A stretch of 43,355 nucleotides of DNA from Acidimicrobiia bacterium. Its GTDB lineage: Bacteria > Actinomycetota > Acidimicrobiia > Acidimicrobiales > Poriferisodalaceae. The notes under the pieces are model-generated. The model was not told where the DNA came from. It ran no database searches and worked only from the letters and a program-made list of their open reading frames with translations. Shown here piece by piece: positions 14,423 through 25,920 of this stretch; positions within the stretch are counted from its first letter, which is position 1, and each line of letters begins with the position of its first letter. A program made the translations under genes and the position numbers. Location: contig JAJDTF010000104.1 in assembly GCA_022827265.1 (NCBI GenBank), positions 1-43,355 of the forward strand, in the 5' to 3' direction.

Positions 14423-16931
14423 CGAGCGAGTCGAGCGGGATGAGCTTGCGGTCGGTGGCGTTGTCGGTGGGTCGCAGGATGCGGCTGCGCACCTCAGGAG
14501 CACCGTCGGCGTTCTGGTAGCCGGTGAGCCGCTGGCGGGTGCGACGCCCGAGGGGTTCTGCGATGTCGCGGAAGTCTTGCTCGGTAAGCCCTTGGCCGTG
14601 CTGCGCGCCCGCAGCACGCGAGATGTTCTCGTCCATGAGCGTGCCGCCCATGTCGTTGGCACCCGCCCGCAGGATCTGCTGCGCTCCCGGTGGGCCGATC
14701 TTCACCCACGACACCTGGATGTTGTCGATGAGCCCCCGGTAGGCGATCCGCGGCACGGCGTGCATCAGCAGGGTCTCCCGGAAGGTCGGACCCCGACGGG
14801 CGCCCTTGCGCAGGTAGATAGGGCTGGCCATGTGCACGAACGGCAGCGGGACCCACTCGGTGAACCCGCCCGTGCGCTTCTGCAGCTCGCGGGTGGCAAC
14901 GATGTGGTTGGCCCAGTTCTCCGGATGCTCGATCGATCCGAACATGATCGTGATGTTCGAGTGCAGGCCCACGGCGTGAGCCGCCTCGTGGCATTCGAGC
15001 CACTCGGCGGTGTTGATCTTGTCGGGGCACAGCACCGCCCGCACGGAATCGTCCAGGATCTCCGCCGCAGTGCCCGGCAACGACTTCAACCCGGCTTCCT
15101 TGAGCCGCAGGAGGTAGTCGACGAGCGATTCGCCGAGCCGCTTGGCCCCCTCGATGACCTCGAGAGCCGTGAACCCGTGCAGGTGCATGTCGGGCACGAC
15201 GTCGTGGATGGCCCGGCAGACGTCGATGTAGTAGTCGCCGTCGAAGCTGGGGTGGATGCCGCCTTGCAGGGTCACCTCGGTGGCGCCCAGCTCGGCGGCC
15301 TCGATCACCCGCTCCTGGATGTCGGCCAGCGTCAGCATGTAGGGCGTGCCCCGCAGGTTCAGCGACAGGGGACCCTTGGAGAAGCCGCAGAACTTGCACT
15401 TGAACGTGCAGACGTTCGTGTAGTTGATGTTGCGGTTGTGCACCCAGGTCACGATGTCGCCCACGGCTTCGCGGCGCAGCTCGTCGGCCACCTCGCCGAT
15501 GGCGACCACCTCGGGCCCGCGTGCAGAGAACAGCGTGACGATCTCATCGTGGCCGACTTGCTGGCCGGCCATCACGCCGTCGAGCACCTCGCGCACGGCG
15601 CCGCGGGCGCGCGAGGGGCCGTCCATGATGTTCGTGGGCAGGTGGCCGGCACCGCCTGAGTACCACTGGGTGGAGTTCTCATCGGCCACCAGCACGTCTG
15701 CGCCTGAGCCGGCGTCGAGGTTCTCCATGGTGCGCTCGGGCATCTGGCCGCCGGGGTCGTCGCGGCCGAGGCCCTCGGCATCGGAGCGGTCCAGTACCGG
15801 GAACCGGTTCGTCTCGGCCAGCCAGCGCTCAGGTTGGCGCACATACTCGGGGTAGATCGTGAGCCGGGGAGCGAGCGTGAATTCGCGTGCCTCGGTGACT
15901 TCCCGCAGGCGATCGAGTGCCGGCCACGGGCGCTCGGGGTTGACGTGGTCGGCTGTGATCGGCGAGACGCCGCCCCAGTCGTCGATGCCGACGTCCAGCA
16001 GCCCGCCGAAGTCGTCTGAGAGGTTCGGCGGAGCCTGCAAGTGGATGTCGGCCGGCAGGATCAGTCGTGCCAGCGCAATGGCTTGCGCATACTCGTCGGG
16101 CGGGCATGCGGGCATGTTGTGCATGGACGTGCCCGCTTTGGGCAGGAAGTTCTGCACGATCACTTCCTGGATGTGGCCCCAGCGAGCGTGGCTCGCGGCG
16201 ATGGCTTCGAGCGCCGCCAGCCGGTCGGCGAGCGACTCGCCGATGCCCACCAGGATGCCGGTGGTGTACGGGATGGCCTCCTCGCCGGCGGCTTCGAGCG
16301 TGGCGAGCCGCCGAGCCGGTTCCTTGTCGGGCGATCCCCGGTGGCAGTCGAGGTGGGGGTTCAGCGACTCCAGCATCATCCCCTGGCTGGGCGACACCTC
16401 GCGCAGCGCCGCCAGCTCGCTCGCGGTCATGGCGCCCGGGTTGGCATGGGGGAGCAGCCCGGTCTCGTCGCGCACGAGGCGGCACATCTCGACCAGATAG
16501 TGGACCGTGGAATCCCAGCCGTGCTCGGCAAGCCAGTCCGCCGCTGCGGGGTAGCGCAGCTCGGGGCGCTCGCCGAGGGTGAACAGCGCCTCGTGGCAGC
16601 CCGCCCGTGCGCCGCTGGCGGCGATCTCGAGCACCTGCTCGGGCGTCAGGTACGGCGTGTCGAGCCGCGCCGGGGGCTGAGCGAACGTGCAGTAGCCGCA
16701 CTTGTCGCGGCACAGCATGGTCAGCGGGATGAACACCTTCGGGCTGTAGGTCACCCTGGTGCCGAACGCTTGGTCGCGCACGGCTGCTGCCCGCTCGGCC
16801 AGCTCAGCGAGCGGCAGCGCTGCGAGTGCCAGCGATGCCGCCGAGGGCTGCGGGGCCACGGCAGCGCCATTGGATGGAGCGCCGTTGGCTGCCGGATCGT
16901 CCACGCTGTGCGACGGTTCGATGATGGTCAC
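14409..16931 (-). CDS. fbiC: FO synthase FbiC (CofG-CofH fusion)
   Basis: An 840-residue bifunctional radical SAM enzyme making the deazaflavin FO, the chromophore of coenzyme F420, from 5-amino-6-ribitylaminouracil and tyrosine. The CofG half (about 45-400) has C74-RDK-C78-GY-C81; the CofH half (about 450-820) has C508-TFK-C512-KF-C515. The fused order is the usual actinobacterial one. GTG 16931 has GGAGG nearby and overlaps the TGA of the upstream HxlR gene as GTGA, so regulator and enzyme are translationally coupled. An F420-type oxidoreductase is encoded at 22605. Confidence 0.93.
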   Translation of the reverse strand: MTIIEPSHSVDDPAANGAPSNGAAVAPQPSAASLALAALPLAELAERAAAVRDQAFGTRVTYSPKVFIPLTMLCRDKCGYCTFAQPPARLDTPYLTPEQVLEIAASGARAGCHEALFTLGERPELRYPAAADWLAEHGWDSTVHYLVEMCRLVRDETGLLPHANPGAMTASELAALREVSPSQGMMLESLNPHLDCHRGSPDKEPARRLATLEAAGEEAIPYTTGILVGIGESLADRLAALEAIAASHARWGHIQEVIVQNFLPKAGTSMHNMPACPPDEYAQAIALARLILPADIHLQAPPNLSDDFGGLLDVGIDDWGGVSPITADHVNPERPWPALDRLREVTEAREFTLAPRLTIYPEYVRQPERWLAETNRFPVLDRSDAEGLGRDDPGGQMPERTMENLDAGSGADVLVADENSTQWYSGGAGHLPTNIMDGPSRARGAVREVLDGVMAGQQVGHDEIVTLFSARGPEVVAIGEVADELRREAVGDIVTWVHNRNINYTNVCTFKCKFCGFSKGPLSLNLRGTPYMLTLADIQERVIEAAELGATEVTLQGGIHPSFDGDYYIDVCRAIHDVVPDMHLHGFTALEVIEGAKRLGESLVDYLLRLKEAGLKSLPGTAAEILDDSVRAVLCPDKINTAEWLECHEAAHAVGLHSNITIMFGSIEHPENWANHIVATRELQKRTGGFTEWVPLPFVHMASPIYLRKGARRGPTFRETLLMHAVPRIAYRGLIDNIQVSWVKIGPPGAQQILRAGANDMGGTLMDENISRAAGAQHGQGLTEQDFRDIAEPLGRRTRQRLTGYQNADGAPEVRSRILRPTDNATDRKLIPLDSLGSRV

Positions 16932-17437
16932 AGGGCCCCTCCGTTTGTGGGCTGCTGCTGAAAGGATCTGGCTGTCGCGGCTGCGACGAGTTCTTCGCTG
17001 CGGCTAGAGCGGCTGCGGATGCGAGTGGGGCTGACCGCCTCGTCACAGGCGGGGCACCGCGTCGCGATCTCCAGTGGTGTCCCGCAGTCGGCATGCACCA
17101 GCACCGTGGGTGCATCGCCGTCGTGGCACCAGCGGTCGCCCCAGGCCATCAGCGCGAGCAGGCTATTCGACAGGTCGAGGCCCTTAGCCGTCAACACATA
17201 GTCGTACCGGACCGGTCGGTGCTGGTAGGGCTCCTTGGCGACAACGCCGGCGTCTACGAGACGGCCGAGCCGGTCGGCCAGCATGTTGCGAGCGATGCCG
17301 AGGTCGTGCTGCATGGCGCTGAAGCGGCGCACCCCGCGGAACAGATCACGCAGGATGAGCAGCGTCCAGCGATCGCCCACGATGTCGAGGGTTGCCTGGA
17401 TGGAACAGCTCGGCTGGCCCGTTGTGGCGGACTTCAC
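16928..17437 (-). CDS. HxlR-family regulator with C-terminal zinc-ribbon-like tail
   Basis: A 169-residue winged-helix regulator. The HxlR domain runs from C11 (SCSIQATLDIVGDRWTLLILRDL) through RRFSAMQHDLGIARNMLADRL and GVVAKEPYQHRPVRYDYVLTAKG. A Cys at this N-terminal position is the redox-reactive residue in HypR-type members. A tail with HADCGTP and CPACDEAV may bind zinc. GTG 17437 lies 8 nt after TAGTGT; a longer frame reaches upstream into the operator. It probably controls its own transcription and thus fbiC. Confidence 0.85.
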   Translation of the reverse strand: MKSATTGQPSCSIQATLDIVGDRWTLLILRDLFRGVRRFSAMQHDLGIARNMLADRLGRLVDAGVVAKEPYQHRPVRYDYVLTAKGLDLSNSLLALMAWGDRWCHDGDAPTVLVHADCGTPLEIATRCPACDEAVSPTRIRSRSSRSEELVAAATARSFQQQPTNGGAL

Positions 17438-17445
17438 GGCCGCGC

Positions 17446-17451
17446 ACACTA
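17446..17451 (-). promoter_or_regulatory. -10 hexamer TAGTGT
   Basis: TAGTGT ends 8 nt before GTG 17437 of the HxlR regulator; its upstream flank is the palindromic operator. Confidence 0.5.
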
Positions 17452-17455
17452 CGGC

Positions 17456-17495
17456 AGTCAGTTTCGGTTTGCAACCGACCTGCATTCAACTGACT
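17456..17495. promoter_or_regulatory. Nested palindromes, probable HxlR operator
   Basis: An inner perfect palindrome CGGTT-TGC-AACCG (17465-17477) lies inside outer arms AGTCAGTT (17456-17463) and AACTGACT (17488-17495). The block is immediately upstream of the -10 at 17446-17451, over the -35 position, as expected for an autoregulator. Confidence 0.6.
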
Positions 17496-17639
17496 CATCA
17501 CGCCTTGGCGCCCGGAGACTGGGTGCGCCCGCAGCCGAGGCGGCAGAGCCCTCTGCTCCCGCGATCCAGCAGGTCGCAACGTCGCAGAGTCTCCTGCCGT
17601 CTCCGCTGCTCTGGCGTCTGTGCAGTGCCGGTGGAGCCG

Positions 17640-18773
17640 TCAGGCGAGCGAATCGGCCTTCGATTGCAGCGATACCAGCAGCTCGTCGAAGCTCTTCGTG
17701 AAGGCAGCGACGCCCTGCGCCTCGAGCGTGTCTGCGACGCCGTCGAGATCGATGCCGTGCTCCTGGACAGCATCGAGTACGTAGCTGGCCGCCGACTGGT
17801 CGGCATCGACACTGCGGCGCAGCTTGCCGTGGTCGCAGAAGGCCGCCAGGGTGTCGTCGGGCATGGTGTTGACAGTGTGCGGGCCGATGAGTTCGTCGAC
17901 ATACAGCGTGTCGGGGTAGGCGGGGTTCTTCGTGCTGGTCGACGCCCACAGCGGGCGCTGCGCCTGGGCCCCGAGCGCAGCGAGGCGTTCCCAGCGGGGC
18001 CCGCTGAAGATCTCGCCGAAGCGACCGTAGGCGGCCTGGGCCTGCGCCACGGCGGTGCGACCCCGTAGGCCCAGAGCGCTGGGCGTGCCAACCGCGTCAA
18101 GCCGACGGTCGACTTCGGTGTCAGTGCGGCTCACGAAGAATGAGGCCACGCTGGCCACGCCTGACAGATCGGTGACGCCGGAGGCGACCCGATCCTCGAG
18201 CCCGTTCAGGTATGCCTCGGCCACCTGCTCGTAGCGGGCCACCGAGAAGATGAGCGTCACATTGATGCTGCGACCCTCAGCGATCATCTGGCGAACGGCG
18301 CCGAGACCTTCGAGGGTGCCAGGGATCTTCACCATCAGGTTCGGCCGTGCGATGGCCTCGTGCAGCTCCCGGGCAGCGCGAGTGGTGGCCGCCTCGTCGT
18401 GCGCGAGCGACGGGTCCACCTCGACCGACACGAATCCGTCGGTGCCGCCCGACGACTCGTGGACCACTTCGAGCGCCCCCAGGGCGCCCCGGATGTCGCT
18501 GGTGACCAGTAGCCAGTACGCGTCGTCAACCGAAGTGCCGCTGCACACGAGGTCGCCGAACTGCTCGTCGTAGTCGAGCGACGACTCGATGGCCTTCTGG
18601 AAGATCGACGGATTCGACGTGAGGCCGCGGATGCCTTGTTCAACCCAGGCATCCAGCTCGCCGCCGGTGATCCAGCCCCGACGAAGATTGTCGAGCCACG
18701 GGCTCTGCCCGCACTCGGAATACAGCCCTTGCAGGCGCCCGTTCGTCGTGCTGCCGTTGCCGCCGTCGGTCAT
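17640..18773 (-). CDS. tal: Transaldolase
   Basis: A 377-residue transaldolase of the long actinobacterial type, exchanging the dihydroxyacetone unit between sedoheptulose-7-P and glyceraldehyde-3-P. GIRGLTSNPSIFQKAI, the Schiff-base K149 in LMVKIPGT, and SINVTLIFSVARYE are diagnostic; WASTSTKNPAYPDTLYV is the conserved C-terminal region. ATG 18773 has GGAAG 6 nt upstream. It follows transketolase by 114 bp on the same strand. That gap holds a 32-bp copy of the transketolase 3' end. Confidence 0.93.
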   Translation of the reverse strand: MTDGGNGSTTNGRLQGLYSECGQSPWLDNLRRGWITGGELDAWVEQGIRGLTSNPSIFQKAIESSLDYDEQFGDLVCSGTSVDDAYWLLVTSDIRGALGALEVVHESSGGTDGFVSVEVDPSLAHDEAATTRAARELHEAIARPNLMVKIPGTLEGLGAVRQMIAEGRSINVTLIFSVARYEQVAEAYLNGLEDRVASGVTDLSGVASVASFFVSRTDTEVDRRLDAVGTPSALGLRGRTAVAQAQAAYGRFGEIFSGPRWERLAALGAQAQRPLWASTSTKNPAYPDTLYVDELIGPHTVNTMPDDTLAAFCDHGKLRRSVDADQSAASYVLDAVQEHGIDLDGVADTLEAQGVAAFTKSFDELLVSLQSKADSLA

Positions 18774-18805
18774 GAGAGTCTTCCTGTGCGCATGCCTGCT
18801 CAGGT

Positions 18806-18837
18806 TCTACAGCAGTGCGCGGGCTGCGTCGGCGATG
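18806..18837 (-). repeat. Direct copy of the transketolase 3' end
   Basis: A perfect 32-bp copy of 18887-18918, the last nine or so codons and TAG of tkt, sits 81 bp downstream of the original, inside the tkt-tal gap. Confidence 0.85.
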
Positions 18838-18887
18838 CAGTGTCAGCTTGCCGGCCATCGCGTGGCGGTGGTGCCGTGAGCACGGGT

Positions 18888-20837
18888 CTACAGCAGTGCG
18901 CGGGCTGCGTCGGCGATGGCCGGTGCGGTGAATCCGAAGTGATCCATGAGGTCGCCGCCCGGCGCGCTTGCGCCGAATCTGTTCATCGTGACGGTGGCGT
19001 CGGCGTAGCGGTCCCAGCCCATCGCCGAGCCCGCCTCCACGCCGAGCACCGGGACGCCTGGGGGGAATACAGCGGTCCGGTAGTCAGCGTCTTGGGACTC
19101 GAAGAGATCCCAGCTCGGCATCGACACCACCGAGCTGGCGATGCCGTCCGCGGCGAGCAGGGCGGCGGCGGCTGTGCAGCACTGCACCTCGCTGCCGGTG
19201 CCCGCCAGGATGACCGCTGGCGCCGGTGTGTCGATCAAAACGTAGGCACCCTGGGCGACCTGCGATGGGCGGTCGGTGCCGTCGAGCACGGGGACGTTCT
19301 GGCGTGTCAGCACCAGCGCGGTGGGGCCGTCTCGCTCGACGGCGATCTGCCACGCCTGCGAGGTCTCGTTCGCGTCGGCGGGCCTGATCACGCACAGGCC
19401 CGGGATCGCCCGCAGGGATGCGACGTGTTCGACCGGCTGGTGAGTCGGCCCGTCCTCGCCCACGCCGATGGAGTCATGCGTCCACACGAAGACGGTCTTG
19501 GCGCCGCTCAGGGCCGCCAGCCGCACCGCGGGGCGCATGTAGTCGCTGAAGACCAGGAAGGTGCCGACCACCGGCAGCACGCCGCCGTGCAACGCCATGC
19601 CGTTGGCGACGGCCCCCATGGCGTGCTCGCGGACGCCGAAGTAGAGCTTGCGCCCGTCAGGACGGGCGGCCGACAGCACCTCGGCGGTCACGTTGGTGCC
19701 GGTGTTGCCGGTGAGGTCGGCGCCGCCGCTGATGAGGGCGGGCACCGTGTCGAGCGATGCATCGAGCACGCGATTGGCCGCTACCCGGGTGGCCATCTGG
19801 GTGCCGGCCTCGAAGGCCGGAAGATCGAACAGTTCGCCGTTCACTGCGCCCGCCGACCACAGCGCGTCGAGCCAGTTGCGATCGTGGCCGCTGGCCGCGA
19901 GCCGGGCCTCCCATTCGAGACGCTCGGCCGCGCCATGGGCACCGGCAGACCGGTAGGCCTGCACCACATCGTCGTCGACCACGAACGTCGCCTCGGGATC
20001 CATTCCCATCGCCCGTTTGGTCGCAGCGATCTCGTCGGCACCGGTGATCGCGCCATGCGCTGCCGACGTGTCCGACGCCGTGGGCATCGGGTAGCCGATG
20101 TGGCTGCGGACGATGATCATCGAGGGACGATCGCTGACCAACGTCGCTTCGCGCAGCGCCCGCTCGAGCGTGTCGGCGTCCTCAGCGGCCTCGCCGAGGT
20201 CGGCGACGTGCCAGCCGTAGGCCTCGAAACGGCGAGCCGCATCGTCGCTGAGCGCCAAGTCGGTGCTGCCGTCGATCGTGATGCGGTTGTCGTCGTAGAC
20301 GGCCACCAGGCGGCCGAGCTGCTGGTGGCCAGCAAGCGATGCGGCCTCGTGGCTGATGCCTTCCATCAGGTCGCCGTCGCTGACGATCACGTACGTGCGA
20401 TGGTCGACCAAGTCTGCGCCCAGGCGGGAACGCAGGCCGCGCTCGGCCAGGGCCATGCCCACGGCGTTGGCAAAGCCCTGTCCCAACGGGCCGGTGGTGA
20501 CTTCCACGCCGGGCGTGAGGCCGTACTCGGGGTGGCCGGGCGTGATCGATCCAAGCTGGCGGAAGTTGCGAATGTCATCGAGCGTGACGCCGTAGCCCAC
20601 CAGGTGCGCCATGGCGTAGACGAGCATCGAGGCGTGGCCGGCCGACAGGATGAACCGGTCGCGGTCGGGCCAATCTGGCGCTGCGGCGTCATAGCGCAGG
20701 ATGCGGCTGAACAGCACGTGCGCCAGCGGCGCCAGCGCCATCGCCGTGCCGGTGTGGCCGCTGTTGGCCCGCATCACGGCATCCATCGCCAGTGCCCGGA
20801 TCGTGTTGATCTGCCGTGCTTCGAAGGTGGTGTTCAT
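18888..20837 (-). CDS. tkt: Transketolase
   Basis: A 649-residue thiamine-diphosphate enzyme transferring two-carbon units in the pentose phosphate pathway. Seen in order: INTIRALAMDAVMRANSGHTG, GPLGQGFANAVGMALAER, the ThDP/Mg motif VSDGDLMEGISHEAASLAG with DDNRITIDG, and FGVREHAMGAVANGMALHGG with the pyrimidine-binding region HDSIGVGEDGPTHQPVEH. SGHTG replaces the more usual SGHPG. ATG 20837 gives the typical N-terminus; the in-frame ATG 20861 would overlap the FIST gene end by 11 nt. Confidence 0.93.
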   Translation of the reverse strand: MNTTFEARQINTIRALAMDAVMRANSGHTGTAMALAPLAHVLFSRILRYDAAAPDWPDRDRFILSAGHASMLVYAMAHLVGYGVTLDDIRNFRQLGSITPGHPEYGLTPGVEVTTGPLGQGFANAVGMALAERGLRSRLGADLVDHRTYVIVSDGDLMEGISHEAASLAGHQQLGRLVAVYDDNRITIDGSTDLALSDDAARRFEAYGWHVADLGEAAEDADTLERALREATLVSDRPSMIIVRSHIGYPMPTASDTSAAHGAITGADEIAATKRAMGMDPEATFVVDDDVVQAYRSAGAHGAAERLEWEARLAASGHDRNWLDALWSAGAVNGELFDLPAFEAGTQMATRVAANRVLDASLDTVPALISGGADLTGNTGTNVTAEVLSAARPDGRKLYFGVREHAMGAVANGMALHGGVLPVVGTFLVFSDYMRPAVRLAALSGAKTVFVWTHDSIGVGEDGPTHQPVEHVASLRAIPGLCVIRPADANETSQAWQIAVERDGPTALVLTRQNVPVLDGTDRPSQVAQGAYVLIDTPAPAVILAGTGSEVQCCTAAAALLAADGIASSVVSMPSWDLFESQDADYRTAVFPPGVPVLGVEAGSAMGWDRYADATVTMNRFGASAPGGDLMDHFGFTAPAIADAARALL

Positions 20838-20850
20838 GACGCTCGGCTCA

Positions 20851-22023
20851 TCATTGCCCATCGGCGTCGGAGAACAGCGCCATCGAAGCGGTGAAACCGT
20901 GCACGTACGAGCGGGCGCCGACCGGGCCGATCTCGCCGGCACAGAACATGCCGGCCACCTCAGCCGACGTGTGGTCCGCGAGCGCAGCCGCGTCGTGATG
21001 GGGCTCGTCGAACAGGTGGGTGCCCCGGCCGTTGCAGGTGAACAGCAGGGCGCCTTCGGTCGGGGGCGAGTGCGCGAGAGCGGCGCGCAGGTCTTCGTCG
21101 GCAGTTACGGCGTCGCGCACATGAAACTGCACCGTCGCGCCGACCGGCGCCTCGTCGCCGATGGCGATGGCGCCGCTGTCACGGTCTGCGCCGAGCACAC
21201 CGCGGATCAGGAAATCGCCGCGCTCGAAGTCGATCTTGCGCTCGTCGGTCACCCGGCCCACGTGCAGACCTCGCTGAACGAGGCGCTGGTCGGCGGGATC
21301 GAGCTTGGAGAACACCTGCTGCAGCCGCTCGAACGGCGGCATGCCCCCGAGCGACTTCACCACGTTGCCCTCGGCCTCAGTGATGATGTAGGGCTGGCCG
21401 ATGGGTCGGCATCCTTGCGAGACCAGGTGCGTCACGTTCGCGCTGCCGCCCACGATCAGGGCCGCGGCGCCGTCGCGGTGCACGCCGCCGTCCACGACGA
21501 TGCGGTTGCCGCCCGGCATGGGTGCTCCAGACGACAGTCCGCCCAGCACGCTCACGTCGGGCCAGCGCTCGGCCCAGTGCCCGAGGGCGGCATCGACGGG
21601 GTAGGTGTACGGGTCGGCCAGCACGACCATCGAGAGATCGCCGGCGGCGTGCACTTCGTCGAGTGCGGCTGCGAGCGCTTCGTCGTCAGCAACCGGATCG
21701 GGCACCGCGCCCAGCCGGACTGCGCGCGCCCGCGGCGCATTGCTGCCGCCCAAGCTGCCCACCCACAGCACGGCAGCGGTCTCTTCCTCAATCTCGCGCT
21801 CGCCCGCCGCCACCGAGACCGCCGTGGTGCCGATGAATGCACCGGGGTTGAGCAGCTCGACCACTGCCGCGGCGATCTCATCGGTGTTGCCCATGTGTTC
21901 GCCGGAGGTGAACAGCACGGCGACATCGGGCTGCACTCCCAGCGTCTCGAGCACACGCCCCACGATCTCGCCGGTCGCGATGCCGGGATCGGCGTGCTGG
22001 GAGAAGCCGACGGTGAACGGCAT
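20851..22023 (-). CDS. FIST-domain protein
   Basis: A 390-residue protein with FIST_N (about 20-200) and FIST_C (about 210-370) domains. ANVTHLVSQGCRPIGQPYIITEAEGNVV marks the junction, and GALLFTCNGRG with AGMFCAGEIGPVG marks the second domain. FIST domains are proposed small-ligand sensors, possibly for amino acids, usually attached to signalling modules; here there is none. It starts 15 nt after an unknown protein and ends next to tkt, suggesting one transcription unit. Confidence 0.82.
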   Translation of the reverse strand: MPFTVGFSQHADPGIATGEIVGRVLETLGVQPDVAVLFTSGEHMGNTDEIAAAVVELLNPGAFIGTTAVSVAAGEREIEEETAAVLWVGSLGGSNAPRARAVRLGAVPDPVADDEALAAALDEVHAAGDLSMVVLADPYTYPVDAALGHWAERWPDVSVLGGLSSGAPMPGGNRIVVDGGVHRDGAAALIVGGSANVTHLVSQGCRPIGQPYIITEAEGNVVKSLGGMPPFERLQQVFSKLDPADQRLVQRGLHVGRVTDERKIDFERGDFLIRGVLGADRDSGAIAIGDEAPVGATVQFHVRDAVTADEDLRAALAHSPPTEGALLFTCNGRGTHLFDEPHHDAAALADHTSAEVAGMFCAGEIGPVGARSYVHGFTASMALFSDADGQ

Positions 22024-22038
22024 GCGTGCCCGGCCCGC

Positions 22039-22494
22039 CTAGCTGTCCTGCTGTGCAGGCGTGCCGGTCCAGCCGCCCGCGGCCGGCCCTGCCGCCGGCG
22101 GCTCGGGCTCGTCGGCGGGCGGGTTCATGGTGAGGGGAACGATCAGCACCTCGCCCTGGTCAACGCGGCAGTGGGCCTCGATCGTCGACGGCTCGTCGAA
22201 GGTCAGCTCGGCCTGCACGAGGTTGTAGCCGAACTTGCCGGGCTCGACGCTGAGCGGCTGCACGTTGCGCGCCATCTGCTCGTCGCCGCGCATGAACCTC
22301 ACTTCCAGCGCCGCCAATCCGGTGTGCGAGGCCCCGCAGCGCACCAGCACGAGCATGTGCGGCGTGATGGTCACCGGGAACGGGCCGGGAGCCGCCATCG
22401 AGAAGTGGACGCCGCCCAGATCGATGCGGGCCGCGCCGCCCGCGGCCTGGCGCATGTCGAAGTGCTCGATGAACAGCGCGGACATGATCTGCAC
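22039..22494 (-). CDS. Unknown conserved-type protein, first gene of the FIST-tkt-tal unit
   Basis: A 151-residue, probably beta-rich protein (VHFSMAAPGPFPVTITPHMLVLVRC, LQAELTFDEPSTIEAHCR-like strands) with a Pro/Gly-rich disordered tail. It resembles uncharacterised actinobacterial proteins with a C2-like pattern, but I do not name a family. GTG 22494 is favoured because TACGAT ends 7 nt upstream; ATG 22485 would remove three residues and leave a 16-nt spacing. Its promoter would drive the whole four-gene unit. Confidence 0.6.
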   Translation of the reverse strand: MQIMSALFIEHFDMRQAAGGAARIDLGGVHFSMAAPGPFPVTITPHMLVLVRCGASHTGLAALEVRFMRGDEQMARNVQPLSVEPGKFGYNLVQAELTFDEPSTIEAHCRVDQGEVLIVPLTMNPPADEPEPPAAGPAAGGWTGTPAQQDS

Positions 22495-22501
22495 GCTGTG
22501 G

Positions 22502-22507
22502 ATCGTA
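22502..22507 (-). promoter_or_regulatory. -10 hexamer TACGAT
   Basis: TACGAT ends 7 nt before GTG 22494. It is the only such hexamer seen ahead of the unknown-FIST-tkt-tal run. Confidence 0.5.
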
Positions 22508-22591
22508 GGCGGGCAGCACACCTGTCAGGCGAACGCATTTCGGCGCGCTGCCCAGCGGAAGAGCCTCAGGCGAAGCCGTGGCGTACTGCCG

Positions 22592-22597
22592 TAGATT
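22592..22597 (+). promoter_or_regulatory. -10 hexamer TAGATT
   Basis: TAGATT ends 7 nt before ATG 22605 of the F420-type oxidoreductase. Confidence 0.5.
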
Positions 22598-22604
22598 GCC
22601 CGGC

Positions 22605-23060
22605 ATGGCACACAGCGAGAAGTTCGACGGCGAATACGGACCCAGCACCTGGGACTGGGTGAAGGAGCAGGCCGATGTGTACGAGGCCTCTTCGGGCACC
22701 GAGGCGAACACGCTGCGCGATACCGGGCTGCCGATCATCGTCATGACGACCGTCGGGCACCGCACCGGCCTCGTGCGCAAGGTGCCGCTGATGCGAGTTG
22801 AGCACGAGGGCGAGTACGCGATCGTCGGCTCCAAGGGCGGCGCCCCGGCGCATCCGGGCTGGTACCACAACCTGATGGCAGACCCGACGGTGCTCATCCA
22901 GGACGGACCTGAGCCATTCGAGACCACGGTGCGCCTCATCAGCGGGGCCGAGCGTGAGGCGTGGTGGGAACGGTGCGTCGAAGCGTTCCCGCCCTATGCG
23001 GAGTACCAAGCCAAGACAGATCGCGAGATCCCGGTATTCATCTCGGCCCGCGCCAGTTGA
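22605..23060 (+). CDS. Deazaflavin (F420)-dependent nitroreductase-family protein
   Basis: A 151-residue protein of the Ddn/FDOR-A split-barrel family. WVKEQADVYEASSG, the core TTVGHRTGLVRKVPLMRVE and the family hallmark GSKGGAPAHPGWYHNLMADPTV are all present. Members reduce quinones and nitroaromatics with F420H2. The substrate is unknown. FbiC in the same window supplies the F420 precursor. It is divergent from the four-gene FIST-tkt-tal unit and convergent with the M20 peptidase. Confidence 0.9.
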   Translation: MAHSEKFDGEYGPSTWDWVKEQADVYEASSGTEANTLRDTGLPIIVMTTVGHRTGLVRKVPLMRVEHEGEYAIVGSKGGAPAHPGWYHNLMADPTVLIQDGPEPFETTVRLISGAEREAWWERCVEAFPPYAEYQAKTDREIPVFISARAS

Positions 23061-23086
23061 TCGGGCCGCAGCTTCGCGCTGCGCTG

Positions 23087-23162
23087 CCCGCTCTTGTCCC
23101 CAATTTCAATTGGACACGGGCTCACGGGCCGCTCGGGCCACGGCTTCACCCTCGGCTCAGCC

Positions 23163-23164
<2 letters not shown>
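23087..23164 (-). repeat. Dispersed intergenic repeat, copy D
   Basis: A minus-strand copy with GAGGCTGAGCCGAG, GTGAAGCCGT, the core GGCCCGAGCGGCCCGTG and the box AAGAGCGGG. The spacer carries CCAATT-TC-AATTGG (23100-23113). It abuts the M20 peptidase stop codon. Confidence 0.75.
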
Positions 23165-25898
<2,734 letters not shown>

Positions 25899-25920
25899 CC
25901 GCCATATCGGGCTGCCTCAC

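Noticed and set aside
17543-17556. Terminator hairpin GCAGAG-CC-CTCTGC downstream of tal
   Set aside because: The loop is too short and no T-run follows; support is insufficient.
18636-20894. Long plus-strand open frame (752 codons) opposite transketolase and transaldolase
   Set aside because: It is a GC-rich antisense shadow; transketolase and transaldolase motifs are complete on the other strand and the frame has no recognisable domain.
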